Shown here one piece after another: positions 1-8,346 of a stretch of DNA of 19,008 nucleotides. The notes beneath the pieces are model-generated. The model saw only the letters and a list, made by a program, of their open reading frames with translations. It was not told where the DNA came from and made no database searches. Position 1 is the stretch's first letter. Each line of letters opens with the position of its first letter. The stretch comes from Sulfurimonas sp. (GTDB lineage: Bacteria > Campylobacterota > Campylobacteria > Campylobacterales > Sulfurimonadaceae): assembly GCA_016764205.1 (NCBI GenBank), contig JAESSH010000032.1, positions 26,761 to 45,768 of the forward strand, given 5' to 3'. Made by a program: the position numbers and the translations under genes.

Positions 1-1590
1 AAGGCAGGCTTTAGTGTCCTTGTATTGGAAAAAGGGAAAAACCTTACGGAGAGTGATGTAAATAAGGATGAGTTAGCAGTTTCTCGTCGTGATATATTTA
101 CTCCAAAATTACAAGATGAACACCATATTATTAATGATAGAAATAAAGATGGGAGTATCACCCGTTATGACGGGGCAGAGTATTCTTGGAGTTTTTGGAA
201 TGGTTCTATGGTGGGTGGTTCATCAAATTTGATGAGTGGATATTTCCATAGAATGAAGCCAAATGATTTTAAACTCAAGTCTGTTTTTGGAGCTATAAAA
301 GGTGCTAATGTAGTTGACTGGTGTATTTCTTATGAAGATTTAGAGCCTTATTATGAAAAGGTTGAAAGACTTGTTGGTGTCTCTGGCGAGGTGGTAAAGC
401 ATAGATTTTTAGAGCCACGCTCAACTCCAAGTTTCCCCTATCCTAAACTAGAAGAAAATGGTGTTACAAAGTGGTTTGATGAAGCATGTAAAAGATTAAA
501 TTATGAAAGTCTTCCTACACCAAGGGCAGTTCTTTCACGTAATGCACTCAAGAGAAATGCTTGCTCGTATAGTAATTTTTGTGGAAGTTATGCATGTGCA
601 ACGGGAGCAAAGGGGAGTGCGAGGGCTGCCTTACTTCAAAAGTGCAAGGCTGAGGTTCGGAGTGAATGTTTTGTGTATAAGCTAGAGAGTAATGAGAAAA
701 AGGTTACAAAAGTACACTATTATGATAAAAATCTAAAGTCCCATGTTGTGAGTGCAAAAATATTTGTAGTCGCAGCACAGGCTATAGAATCATCACGCCT
801 TCTTTTAAATTCAAAAAATTCTTTTTTTCCAAATGGACTTGCAAACAATAGTTTACAAGTAGGGAAAAATCTAATTTTTTCCGCTGGTGGAAGTGGACAA
901 GGGAGATTTAACCTTGAAGATTTAGATACAAGACAAGGTGAAGAACTTATGCAAAGAGGTTTGTTTTTTAATCGAAGTTTGCAAGACTGGTATGAATATG
1001 ATGATAAGGGGAACAAATACAAGGGTGGAACAATAGACTTTTTATTTGAACATGCAAATATTATTTCTCGTGTCTCAAGAGAATTTACGGATGATAAGGG
1101 AGATTTGATTTGGGGAAAAGAGCTTCAAGATAAGATACATAAAACACTCACTACATCTAAGGTACTTACATTTGAAGTTTTTAATGATTGGTTACCAACG
1201 GATGAATGTTATGTGAGTGTTGATAAAAATGAAAAAGATAAGTTTGGTTCAGCTCTTGGAGTCATAAATTTATGGGGACATCCTCAGGATGTCAAAGTTG
1301 GCGAACACTTAGCTAAAAATGCAGTCAATGTTTTAAAAGAGATGGGTGCAAAAGATATTTCGTATGATATTTCGGCAGCTCCTCCTCCTAACCTTGTAGC
1401 GGGCGGATGTAGGTTTGGGAACAACCCAAAAACTTCAGTACTCGACAAGAACTGTAAGGCACATGAGCTAGAAAACCTATATGTCACAGATGCATCATTT
1501 ATGCCAACTGGTGGAAGCGTTCCTTATACATGGACAATTTATGCGAACTCATTTCGAGTAGCAGATGAAATTTTAAAGAGATTAGTATGA
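1..1590 (+). CDS. GMC-family FAD-dependent dehydrogenase, 5'-truncated by the window edge
   Basis: The frame is open from base 1, so the true start lies outside the window; the first visible residues (KAGFSVLVLEKG) are the second strand of an N-terminal FAD-binding Rossmann fold. A GGSSNLMSGY stretch and the C-terminal block GGCRFGNNPKTSVLD...LYVTDASFMPTGG are typical of the glucose-methanol-choline/gluconate dehydrogenase family, which oxidises alcohols or sugar acids. A cysteine cluster (Cys at about residues 188, 194 and 199 of the visible part) resembles the Cys-rich segment of gluconate 2-dehydrogenase-like members that pass electrons to a cytochrome. The His and Asn usually found as the catalytic pair near the C-terminus are not seen: the family H-x-x-G-T-C reads L-V-A-G-G-C, and N-P-T reads P-Y-T. 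The stop overlaps the next start by 4 bp (ATGA), so the two genes form an operon. Family is secure; substrate is unknown. Confidence 0.85.
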   Translation, partial: KAGFSVLVLEKGKNLTESDVNKDELAVSRRDIFTPKLQDEHHIINDRNKDGSITRYDGAEYSWSFWNGSMVGGSSNLMSGYFHRMKPNDFKLKSVFGAIKGANVVDWCISYEDLEPYYEKVERLVGVSGEVVKHRFLEPRSTPSFPYPKLEENGVTKWFDEACKRLNYESLPTPRAVLSRNALKRNACSYSNFCGSYACATGAKGSARAALLQKCKAEVRSECFVYKLESNEKKVTKVHYYDKNLKSHVVSAKIFVVAAQAIESSRLLLNSKNSFFPNGLANNSLQVGKNLIFSAGGSGQGRFNLEDLDTRQGEELMQRGLFFNRSLQDWYEYDDKGNKYKGGTIDFLFEHANIISRVSREFTDDKGDLIWGKELQDKIHKTLTTSKVLTFEVFNDWLPTDECYVSVDKNEKDKFGSALGVINLWGHPQDVKVGEHLAKNAVNVLKEMGAKDISYDISAAPPPNLVAGGCRFGNNPKTSVLDKNCKAHELENLYVTDASFMPTGGSVPYTWTIYANSFRVADEILKRLV

Positions 1591-2090
1591 AAAAAATTGC
1601 AGTTTTAGTTTCAAGTGTTGTAAAAAATCTGGAGTTGGCACAAAAGCTAAATACCTTAGCTCTAAGCCTTGGACATAAAAGTGAAATCATTAATCTTGTA
1701 GAATTAAACCTTCCTCTTTACACCTCTATCATAGAAGAAAGAGATGGGGTACCACAAAAGGTACACGACTTACAGGCATATCTATTAGAGTTTGATGCAT
1801 TTATTGTAGTTGCCCCAGAATATAATGGAGGAGTACCTCCTGTTCTTAATAACGTAATCGCATGGATATCGAGGGTGTCGGATGATTTTAGAGTTGTGTT
1901 TGAGCAAAAGTTTGTTGCCCTTGCAACACATAGTGGTGGTCAAGGAGCTTATGTCATTGACTCCATGCGTTTAATGTTCTCTTATTTAGGAGCCAATATT
2001 TTATCGAGGCATATTATTACTAACTACTCGAAGCCATATAATGAAAAGACAGCCAAGAGTATTATAGAAGAACTCATCAAATACAGCTGA
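1587..2090 (+). CDS. NADPH-dependent FMN reductase-like flavoprotein
   Basis: This 167-residue protein has the length and motifs of the flavodoxin-like NAD(P)H:FMN reductase family (ChrR/YieF/azoreductase type). The N-terminal MKKIAVLVSSVVKNLELA is the first strand and the FMN-phosphate loop. The signature PEYNGGVPPVLNNVIAW (residues about 77-93) is the family's flavin-contacting motif, and THSGGQGA (about 114-121) is the third loop. Such enzymes reduce FMN, quinones or other soluble acceptors with NAD(P)H in the cytoplasm. Its ATG overlaps the stop of the upstream GMC dehydrogenase by 4 bp, so translation is probably coupled and the two may share an oxidative or detoxifying role; that link is inference. 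Substrate cannot be read from the sequence. The gene ends 12 bp before a convergent gene, with no obvious hairpin between. Confidence 0.85.
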   Translation: MKKIAVLVSSVVKNLELAQKLNTLALSLGHKSEIINLVELNLPLYTSIIEERDGVPQKVHDLQAYLLEFDAFIVVAPEYNGGVPPVLNNVIAWISRVSDDFRVVFEQKFVALATHSGGQGAYVIDSMRLMFSYLGANILSRHIITNYSKPYNEKTAKSIIEELIKYS

Positions 2091-2102
2091 CTTACTTGTA
2101 AC

Positions 2103-2492
2103 TTAGTAGCGACTATAATATCTTCTGTTATTACGACAGTGATTCCCGTAGTGTTTGTCATGACTTAAATAATAGTGATCGTCTTGATAATACTCATTTT
2201 GATGTTTAGAATGATGTCTATTTTCACGTCTTAATTTTTTCTCGTAGCGACGTTTTTCACGTGCGAGTCTTTTTTCATAAATTCTATTTTCTCTATAAGA
2301 GTCTCTATACTCTTCTTTAAAATAATACCTTGTGCTTATATGAGTATTATGTGCATTGAATGCAGCTGTTACAAATGTACCAAGACCAAGACCAAGTAAA
2401 AAATTTCTTTCGCTTTTTCCAAATGCAAATGACTGCGTAGCCGTGAGGAGGCTAACAAGCAAAATTATTTTGATAGTTTTTATTTTTTTCAT
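2103..2492 (-). CDS. Small secreted basic Arg/Tyr/His-rich protein of unknown function
   Basis: I chose the ATG at 2492 (129 residues) over the upstream TTG at 2507 because AAGGA lies about 8 bp before that ATG and actually contains the TTG-start codons. The N-terminus MKKIKTIKIILLVSLLTATQSFAFG is a clear Sec signal peptide ending near Ala-Phe-Ala. It is followed by a short Gly/Leu/Ala segment (LLGLGLGTFVTAAF) that could be a small membrane or glycine-zipper element, then about 80 residues dominated by Arg, Lys, Tyr and His with repeated E-K-R-x-x-R-E-K-R-type charged stretches, probably helical, and a His/Tyr-rich tail. No family is recognised. Its promoter has the operator layout shared with the efflux operon and two envelope genes, which suggests an envelope stress or metal-related role; the His-rich tail would fit metal binding but this is not shown. 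Confidence 0.7.
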   Translation of the reverse strand: MKKIKTIKIILLVSLLTATQSFAFGKSERNFLLGLGLGTFVTAAFNAHNTHISTRYYFKEEYRDSYRENRIYEKRLAREKRRYEKKLRRENRHHSKHQNEYYQDDHYYLSHDKHYGNHCRNNRRYYSRY

Positions 2493-2520
2493 AATGAATT
2501 CCTTCAAGTAATGTAGAAAA

Positions 2521-2551
2521 ATTATAGAAAAATATTGTGAAGAAATTGTGT
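2521..2551 (-). promoter_or_regulatory. Promoter with tandem half-site operator for the small basic protein gene
   Basis: Read on the minus strand: half-site ACACAATT (2551-2544), three bases, half-site TCACAATA (2540-2533), six bases, then a perfect -10 box TATAAT (2526-2521). The half-sites start 11 bp apart and the second starts 14 bp before the -10. No good -35 is present; the half-sites occupy its place, as in class II activation by OmpR/PhoB-type regulators. The same spacing occurs at 8282-8312, 12617-12647 and 17483-17513. The site lies between the stop of the efflux pump gene (2559) and the gene it serves. Confidence 0.6.
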
Positions 2552-2558
2552 ACTAAAA

Positions 2559-5500
2559 TTAAGCTCTTTTTTGCAGTGTTTGACGTATATAAGCATCAAA
2601 AAGTATAGGAATAATTATTAAACTTAGCACTGCTGAGCTTACAACTCCTCCTATCATTGGAGCTGCGATTCTTTGCATTACCTCACTTCCTACACCCTGT
2701 GTATACATAATAGGTAAAAGTCCAGCAAGAATAGCAAAAACTGTCATAAGTTTTGGTCTCACTCTCGCCACAGCTCCTTCATAAATAGCATCTTTTAGCT
2801 CTTTATGTCCAAAAGAATCTTTGAACTTTTCTTTTGCTTCGTTTACGGCTTCTTGTAAATAAACTATCATCACTATGGCGGTTTCAGCGGCAACACCTAA
2901 AAGTGCCAAGAAACCTACAACGACAGCTATAGACATGTTAAAATTAAGTATATCTATATAGATTAAACCACCTAAAAGTGCAAAAGGGAGAGTGAAAAAT
3001 ACGATTAAACTTGGTACTAATTCTTTGAGTGCAAAGTAGATTAGTATGAAAATAACAAGTAAAATAGCAGGAATTATCCATACGATTTTAGCCATTGCCG
3101 AATCGAGATATTCACTTTGTCCTGCCCATTCTATATAGTATCCAGCTGGTAAGTTTATTTCTTCTAAAAGTTTTTTTGCTTCTTTTTTATACTGGGTTGC
3201 TGAAATTCCAGTATTTGGTGTGATATATACAAAACTAACAGGTGATGCCATCTCACTTTTTATAACAGAAGCACTCTCTCGGTATGCGATTTTTGCAAAA
3301 GTAGAGAGTGGAACAAATCCAAGCTCTGTTTTAATCATAATGTTTTTTATAGAACCTATACTTCTACGCTCTTCTTCTTCAAAACGAAGTGCTATTGGGT
3401 AACGCTCAATTCCTTTATACATAGTGGAGATTTTCATACCACCAATAGCAGAAGAAACATAGTCTAAAAGATAGTTTTTACTTATTTTGTAGCGAGCTAT
3501 TTTTTCTTCATCAATCTCAATATCAAGATAGTATCCAGCACTCGCTTGATCGGCAAATACAGAAAGTGTTTTACTAAACTCACGTAAAATAGATTCTATT
3601 TCTTTTGAGTATTTTTGTAAGCTCTCCGCATTTTGACCATAAATCTTGATTCCAAGAGGTGTTCTAATCCCACTTAAAAGCATATCTATACGTCCACGAA
3701 TTGGATAGGTCCATGAATTTATAAGACCGGGAACTTGCAGAGCATCTTCAAGTTCATTCATAAGTTTTGCCTGTGTCATTCCCTCTCTCCATAGAGACTG
3801 TGGTTTAAATGTAATGATTGTTTCTATCATGCCAAGTGGAGCAGGATCCGTTGCAGAATTTGCGCGACCACCTTTTCCAAAAACGATGTCAACCTCTGGA
3901 AATGACTTGATAATAGCATCTGTTTTTTGTGTAAGTATTTTACTTTGATCTACGGAGATTCCATAGGGAGTAACTGGCATATACATAACACTTTGCTCAT
4001 GAAGAGGTGGCATAAACTCCCACTTTAAGCCAGTGTAAAGAGGGTACATAAAAGCCAATGATACAAGTACAGCTATCATAATGAAATATTTAATTCTTAA
4101 GGCAATTTCAATTATTGGAGTATAGAGCCAGATGAAAAATCTATTGAGTGGGTTTTTAGTCTCAGATAAAATTTTTCCTTTCACAAAATAGAGCATCAAA
4201 ACGGGAACAAGGGTAATTGAGAGAATTGCTCCAACCATCATCGCAAATGTTTTTGTAAAGGCGAGAGGGGTAAATAAAAGTCCCTCTTGTCCTCCTAGTG
4301 CAAAAATAGGTAAAAAGGAAACCACAACAAGAGAGAGAGCAAAAAATATTGGACGACCAACTACCTTTGATGAACTTAAAATTGCATCAAACCTTTCTTG
4401 TTTTGTAAGTATATCTCCCTTTGTAACCTGCCTTTTAATGATTGTCTTATGTGCATTTTCTATCATTACAATCGTTGCATCAACCATGGCACCAATAGCT
4501 ATGGCGATTCCACCTAAGCTCATAATGTTTGAATCAATTCCAAAAAGCTTCATAAGTAAAAATGTAACTCCAATGGTAAGAGGTAAAATAATTACAACAA
4601 TGAGAGAAGAACGCAGGTGCATTAAAAACAGAGCAATAATGAGTATAACAATAACACTCTCTTCAATAAGAGTAAACGTGAGTGTATCAATAGCTTTTTC
4701 TATAAGATGGGAACGGTTGTATGTCTCAATAACTTCAACACCATCGACTTTGAGCTCTTGCATCTTTTTCTCAATTCTTTTGATAGTAGCGTATACATCT
4801 TCTCCATAACGAACCATCACAATCCCACCAACAACCTCCCCCTCACCATTTAAGTCAGCCATCCCACGTCTTGCTCCTGGTACGAGTTCAACTCTTGCTA
4901 TATCGCCTAGAGTGACTGGAGTATTTGCCTTTGTAGTGACAGTTAGATTACGAATATCATCGAGGTTTTTTACATAAGCCTTTGCTTGAATCATCCACTC
5001 AAAACCATTTTCAATGAGGATTCTTCCTCCTGTGTCGTTGTTGTTATCTCTTAAGGTCTTCGCGACATCTTGTATGCTTAAGTTATAGCGAACGAGCGTG
5101 TCATTTTTTACACTTACTTGGTACGTTGGTATAAAACCACCAATACTCGCGACCTCACTTACTCCATCAACGCCTAAGAGTGCGTATTTGTAATAATAAT
5201 CTTGAAGAGTTCTCAGCTCACTTAAATTTTTTGTTTTTGATCTAAGTGCATATTCGTATACCCAACCAACACCCGAGGCATCAGGTCCAAGCTTTACTTC
5301 CATGGAAGAGGGAAGCTCAGACTTCATAGAAACTAATTGTTCAAGTACACGAGTTCTCGCCCAGTAAAGATCTGTACCTTCTTTAAAAATAATATAAATA
5401 AGTGCATTCTCATACGTAGAAAAACCACGAACAGTTTTAATGTTAGCAATTGCTAAAAACTGAGAAACTAAAGGGTATGTTCCTTGGTCTTCTATAATCT

Positions 5501-5675
5501 CAGGAGACTGTCCAGCCCAGTTTATTTGTACAATTACTTGTGGAGGAGAGAGGTCAGGAATGGCGTCAAGGGGCGTATTTTTTAATGCCCAAAATGACGA
5601 GAAGCTTAGAAACAATGTTGCGAGTAAGATTAAGAATCTGTTTTTTACACTAAAGTCTATTATTTTTTCTATCAT
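2559..5675 (-). CDS. cusA: Heavy-metal RND efflux pump, CusA-type (Cu(I)/Ag(I))
   Basis: This 1038-residue inner-membrane proton-driven transporter has the full RND length. It contains DAIPDLSPPQVIVQ (about 37-50), YWARTRVLE, GPDASGVGWVYEYAL, and the TM4 block NIMSLGGIAIAIGAMVDA with the proton-relay Asp399. It keeps the three-methionine periplasmic Cu(I) site of E. coli CusA: Met566, Met616 and Met665, spaced 50 and 49 residues exactly as in CusA Met573/623/672. The transmembrane methionine pairs (CusA 391, 403, 410, 486, 501, 1009) also have counterparts at 385, 397, 404, 479 and 494 and in GSEVMQRIAAPM near the C-terminus. This argues for Cu(I)/Ag(I) rather than Zn/Co/Cd export. It is the last gene of a four-gene minus-strand operon, 10 bp after the adaptor gene. 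The pump would form a trans-envelope complex with the two preceding products. Confidence 0.93.
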   Translation of the reverse strand: MIEKIIDFSVKNRFLILLATLFLSFSSFWALKNTPLDAIPDLSPPQVIVQINWAGQSPEIIEDQGTYPLVSQFLAIANIKTVRGFSTYENALIYIIFKEGTDLYWARTRVLEQLVSMKSELPSSMEVKLGPDASGVGWVYEYALRSKTKNLSELRTLQDYYYKYALLGVDGVSEVASIGGFIPTYQVSVKNDTLVRYNLSIQDVAKTLRDNNNDTGGRILIENGFEWMIQAKAYVKNLDDIRNLTVTTKANTPVTLGDIARVELVPGARRGMADLNGEGEVVGGIVMVRYGEDVYATIKRIEKKMQELKVDGVEVIETYNRSHLIEKAIDTLTFTLIEESVIVILIIALFLMHLRSSLIVVIILPLTIGVTFLLMKLFGIDSNIMSLGGIAIAIGAMVDATIVMIENAHKTIIKRQVTKGDILTKQERFDAILSSSKVVGRPIFFALSLVVVSFLPIFALGGQEGLLFTPLAFTKTFAMMVGAILSITLVPVLMLYFVKGKILSETKNPLNRFFIWLYTPIIEIALRIKYFIMIAVLVSLAFMYPLYTGLKWEFMPPLHEQSVMYMPVTPYGISVDQSKILTQKTDAIIKSFPEVDIVFGKGGRANSATDPAPLGMIETIITFKPQSLWREGMTQAKLMNELEDALQVPGLINSWTYPIRGRIDMLLSGIRTPLGIKIYGQNAESLQKYSKEIESILREFSKTLSVFADQASAGYYLDIEIDEEKIARYKISKNYLLDYVSSAIGGMKISTMYKGIERYPIALRFEEEERRSIGSIKNIMIKTELGFVPLSTFAKIAYRESASVIKSEMASPVSFVYITPNTGISATQYKKEAKKLLEEINLPAGYYIEWAGQSEYLDSAMAKIVWIIPAILLVIFILIYFALKELVPSLIVFFTLPFALLGGLIYIDILNFNMSIAVVVGFLALLGVAAETAIVMIVYLQEAVNEAKEKFKDSFGHKELKDAIYEGAVARVRPKLMTVFAILAGLLPIMYTQGVGSEVMQRIAAPMIGGVVSSAVLSLIIIPILFDAYIRQTLQKRA

Positions 5676-5685
5676 TACTTATCTT

Positions 5686-6666
5686 TTAGTAGAGCCCGTT
5701 TATTTGGGCATCGCTGTCCATCATGAAGAGGGCATTGTTTACAACCGAGTCTCCCTCGCTTAAACCACTTTTAATGATGTAGGTACTAGGATTTAAAACT
5801 TCTACCCTTATCTCAAGAGGCTCGTACTCTCCCTCATATTCTCCGACTACAAAAGCGTAGTAGTTTCCATTTTTTCGGATTACTGCAGTTGTAGGAAGTG
5901 TAAGGTAGTTTTCTTTTTCTTGGCTCATAATTACATTCATATACATACCCGGTTTGAGAAGTGTTTGTGGATTAGCTACTTCTAGTCGCAGAGTGAAACT
6001 TTCTTCTTTAAGGTCAAGATGAGGATAAACTCCAGAGCTTTTTGCCACAAATGTTTGAGAAAGTGCTGGTGTACTTAAGATAAAAGTATCAAGAGTACTT
6101 AGCCTTGCTAATTGGTCTTGATGAATATTGACCTCGACCCAAACATTATCGAGATTTACAATTTCAAAAAGAACATCTTTTGCATTAAAAGCAGAGTTGT
6201 TGTTAATATTTTTTTTGAAAATATAGCCATGAATGGGCGATACTATCGTTGTTAAAGTTCTCTTTTTTTTCATAGATTTTATTTCATTGCTTGGGATGTT
6301 TAAAAGCTTTAACTTAGCTCGAGAACTCTCAATCATAGTCTTGTTTTTTGCATAACGTAAAGAGTTTACATATCCGTCTTTTGCTTTTAAAACCTCAGGC
6401 GAGTATACACGAGCAAGTGCTTGACCTCGTACTACTTTTTCGTACAGTTTATTTGCATAAAGTTTTTCTACAAAGCCACCAAACCTTGGAGCTACATCGT
6501 AAACTTTTGAACTATCAACTTTAACAAAACCATAACTCTTTAAGGTCTTTGCATACGAACTCTTTTTTACTTTTACAGTTTGCACGTTAAATAACTGCTC
6601 AACAGTCTTGATTTTAGCGTCAATACTTGTGAATGCAAGTACGAGTGAGAATAACAAATACTTCAT
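5686..6666 (-). CDS. cusB: RND periplasmic adaptor (membrane fusion protein), CusB-like
   Basis: This 326-residue protein begins with a signal peptide (MKYLLFSLVLAFTSIDA) and has the membrane-fusion fold: a split lipoyl/barrel region (GFVEKLYANKLYEKVVRGQALARVYSPE, then TIVSPIHGYIFKKNINNNSAF) around a helical hairpin, a beta-barrel domain (NLDNVWVEVNIHQDQLARL), and a C-terminal block GLSEGDSVVNNALFMMDSDA closely matching E. coli CusB. It bridges the inner-membrane pump to the outer-membrane channel. It is about 80 residues shorter than E. coli CusB. The N-terminal metal-binding segment with three methionines is absent: no Met occurs between the signal peptide and the helical hairpin. The ATG overlaps the stop of the channel gene by 4 bp. 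Metal hand-off to the pump, if it happens, must use another protein, perhaps the Met-rich first gene of the operon. Confidence 0.88.
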   Translation of the reverse strand: MKYLLFSLVLAFTSIDAKIKTVEQLFNVQTVKVKKSSYAKTLKSYGFVKVDSSKVYDVAPRFGGFVEKLYANKLYEKVVRGQALARVYSPEVLKAKDGYVNSLRYAKNKTMIESSRAKLKLLNIPSNEIKSMKKKRTLTTIVSPIHGYIFKKNINNNSAFNAKDVLFEIVNLDNVWVEVNIHQDQLARLSTLDTFILSTPALSQTFVAKSSGVYPHLDLKEESFTLRLEVANPQTLLKPGMYMNVIMSQEKENYLTLPTTAVIRKNGNYYAFVVGEYEGEYEPLEIRVEVLNPSTYIIKSGLSEGDSVVNNALFMMDSDAQINGLY

Positions 6667-7856
6667 TTTACTCCTCCTATAAGTGCATCAAGTCTCGATT
6701 TATTTTTATGATACAAGGCTACTGCAGTAATATTTTTTTGCTCCAAGAAAAGCTTTTTCTCTAGTACATCTATATATATAAACAATTCATCTCCATTTTT
6801 AACCTCAGAAGCACTCAGTTCAAACATATGCTGTATTTGTAGCATACTCTCATTCATAAGAATTTTGTGTATAGAATAAGCACTTTGAAGCCTTGCATGA
6901 ATTTTTGAAATTTGTGCACTAAGAAGATTGTTGTAGTCTATTAGCTCGTTTTTTTTGGAGAGGGAAAGTTTTTTAGACTTTTCTAGGTGAGAGTCTTGTG
7001 TGCCGTAGAGAGGAATTTTAAAAGCAAGACCAATACTAACATAGTCTTCAAAAGACTGACGTTGATAGTACCCAAGCTTAAGAACAGGGTCACTAAAGAA
7101 GTCTAATTCTTTTACCTTTATATCTAACTTCGATTCGTGAAGACTGGCTTCTTTTATTTTATACGATACATTTTTTGTTATTTGGAGCAAATACTCTTCT
7201 AGAGGTAAAGGCTTCAATAATTCCATATTCATCTCAACACTTGGTACTTTCATTTCACTGAAGTAGGAGATTTTTTTATACAAACCCTTCAGAGAACTCT
7301 CTAAGCTTATTTGTTTGATTTTTAGCTCAGAGAGTGACATTTCAGCAGACATGATACTCATATGTGATTTGGAATCATTACTTGTAAAGGCAGAGTACAA
7401 GGAGATATTTTGCTTTGTTAGTTTCATATACTCATGTATAGTTTTAAGTTCTTCTTCTCTTTCCCAGATTGTATATGCTGTTATTTTTATTTCACGAACT
7501 ATTTTTACTTTCATCTGCTCTAAGCTAAGCGCTACTTTCTTTTTTGTAGCCTTTATTTTATTACTCAGGGCATCACGTTTTCCAAAATATGGCAGTTTTT
7601 GTGTAAAATTTATAGCAGTATATTGCATTGGTTCGAGGGAGCGATTTGAAACATCATCAAGTTGAATATTATTAAGAGTTAAAGAGATAGTAGGATCTTC
7701 GAAATTCCTACTTATCTCGTATTCATTATCTATAGCAGATACTTTTTGCTCTATAGACTTGAGTGAAACATGGTTCTGTTTTGCATACTCTACAAGTGTA
7801 GAAAGTGGTACGCTCCAAAGCAATGCTGGTAGAAAAAGAAAAAGGAAGAGTCTCAT
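6663..7856 (-). CDS. cusC: TolC-family outer-membrane efflux channel, CusC-like
   Basis: This 397-residue protein has a signal peptide (MRLFLFLFLPALLWSVPLS) with no lipobox cysteine. It has the two-fold repeated helical organisation of outer-membrane efflux proteins: NFEDPTISLTLNNIQLDD and NFTQKLPYFGKRDALSNKI in the first half, FFSDPVLKLGYYQRQSFEDYVSIGLAFKIPLYG in the second. The pattern (D-P-x-L/I...Q-x-x-P-x-x-G-K-R) is characteristic of channels that partner heavy-metal RND pumps. It would form the trimeric outer-membrane duct for the adaptor and pump encoded downstream. It starts 15 bp after the stop of the YtkA/FixH-like gene, with AAAAGG about 8 bp before the ATG, and its stop overlaps the adaptor start. 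It is shorter than many TolC proteins (about 430-480) but similar to other epsilonproteobacterial CzcC/CusC proteins. Confidence 0.85.
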   Translation of the reverse strand: MRLFLFLFLPALLWSVPLSTLVEYAKQNHVSLKSIEQKVSAIDNEYEISRNFEDPTISLTLNNIQLDDVSNRSLEPMQYTAINFTQKLPYFGKRDALSNKIKATKKKVALSLEQMKVKIVREIKITAYTIWEREEELKTIHEYMKLTKQNISLYSAFTSNDSKSHMSIMSAEMSLSELKIKQISLESSLKGLYKKISYFSEMKVPSVEMNMELLKPLPLEEYLLQITKNVSYKIKEASLHESKLDIKVKELDFFSDPVLKLGYYQRQSFEDYVSIGLAFKIPLYGTQDSHLEKSKKLSLSKKNELIDYNNLLSAQISKIHARLQSAYSIHKILMNESMLQIQHMFELSASEVKNGDELFIYIDVLEKKLFLEQKNITAVALYHKNKSRLDALIGGVK

Positions 7857-7871
7857 GACTTGTACCTTTTC

Positions 7872-8255
7872 TTAGGAGATATTCAGCGAAGTTTTCACTC
7901 TAACTTTTTTCCCAGTTTTAGGAGTTAAAAAGATGTGTACTTGCCAAGTTCCACGCATAGATACGTTGATATTGAGTGTGTATTTTCCATTTCCTAAACT
8001 TTTTGCTTCACTTACAGTTTCCATATACGGCATCCCTGGCATCGCAGGCATAAATACTTTTACACGTAGCTCTGAATCTTTATAGTTTTTATTTGCAACA
8101 TCGAGCATGATTATATTGTTACCAGTTGAAAGAGGTTTCTCAGAACTTAGTGTAATTTGTGTAGCACGAGATGTGGCAACCTTCTCAAAGCCTGCCCCTT
8201 GAAGTAAAGTTACTCCTACAAGAAGTCCAATAAATAGTTTTGAAATAATTTTCAT
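7872..8255 (-). CDS. Periplasmic YtkA/FixH-like protein with a Met-rich motif, first gene of the efflux operon
   Basis: This 127-residue protein has a signal peptide (MKIISKLFIGLLVGVTLLQGAG) followed by one immunoglobulin-like beta domain of the YtkA/FixH type: the NGKYTLNINVSMRGTWQVHIFL stretch is the characteristic strand pair. The loop MPAMPGMPYM (about residues 69-78) carries four methionines in ten residues, a likely soft-metal (Cu(I)/Ag(I)) ligand set, though metal binding is inferred. Its place at the head of the pump operon is the position that a CusF-like metallochaperone or the H. pylori CrdA-like protein takes in other copper loci. The SD AAGGAT precedes the ATG by about 6 bp. It is the first gene behind the operator at 8282-8312. 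It could feed metal to the adaptor or pump. Confidence 0.75.
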   Translation of the reverse strand: MKIISKLFIGLLVGVTLLQGAGFEKVATSRATQITLSSEKPLSTGNNIIMLDVANKNYKDSELRVKVFMPAMPGMPYMETVSEAKSLGNGKYTLNINVSMRGTWQVHIFLTPKTGKKVRVKTSLNIS

Positions 8256-8281
8256 TTTGTATCCTTTTGGTATATATAAGT

Positions 8282-8312
8282 ATTATAGTTAGTGTTTGTG
8301 GAGGGTTTGTGA
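8282..8312 (-). promoter_or_regulatory. Efflux-operon promoter with tandem half-site operator
   Basis: On the minus strand: TCACAAAC (8312-8305), three bases, CCACAAAC (8301-8294), six bases, then TATAAT (8287-8282). The half-sites are 11 bp apart and the second begins 14 bp before the -10, so they overlap the -35 position. Transcription would start near 8275, about 20 bases before the ATG at 8255. The site lies in the 91-bp divergent gap shared with the response-regulator gene, so the neighbouring OmpR-type regulator is the obvious candidate binder. Confidence 0.65.
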
Positions 8313-8331
8313 GGGGTGGAATCTTTGTCTG

Positions 8332-8340
8332 TGATATAAT
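8332..8340 (+). promoter_or_regulatory. Extended -10 promoter giving a probably leaderless regulator mRNA
   Basis: TGATATAAT is a perfect extended -10 element (TGN plus TATAAT at 8335-8340). Only six bases separate it from the ATG at 8347, so transcription should start at or next to the start codon. No Shine-Dalgarno sequence sits at normal distance; the only purine-rich run (8311-8320) lies upstream of the -10. There is no clear -35 box. Confidence 0.6.
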
Positions 8341-8346
8341 TCTTGA

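Noticed and set aside
2493..2507. TTG at 2507 as start of the small basic protein gene
   Set aside because: The AAGGA needed as SD for the ATG at 2492 lies inside that extension, and the signal peptide begins properly at the ATG.
4438..4809. Plus-strand open frame inside the efflux pump gene
   Set aside because: It is the antisense shadow of a strongly conserved cusA region and has no recognisable protein features.
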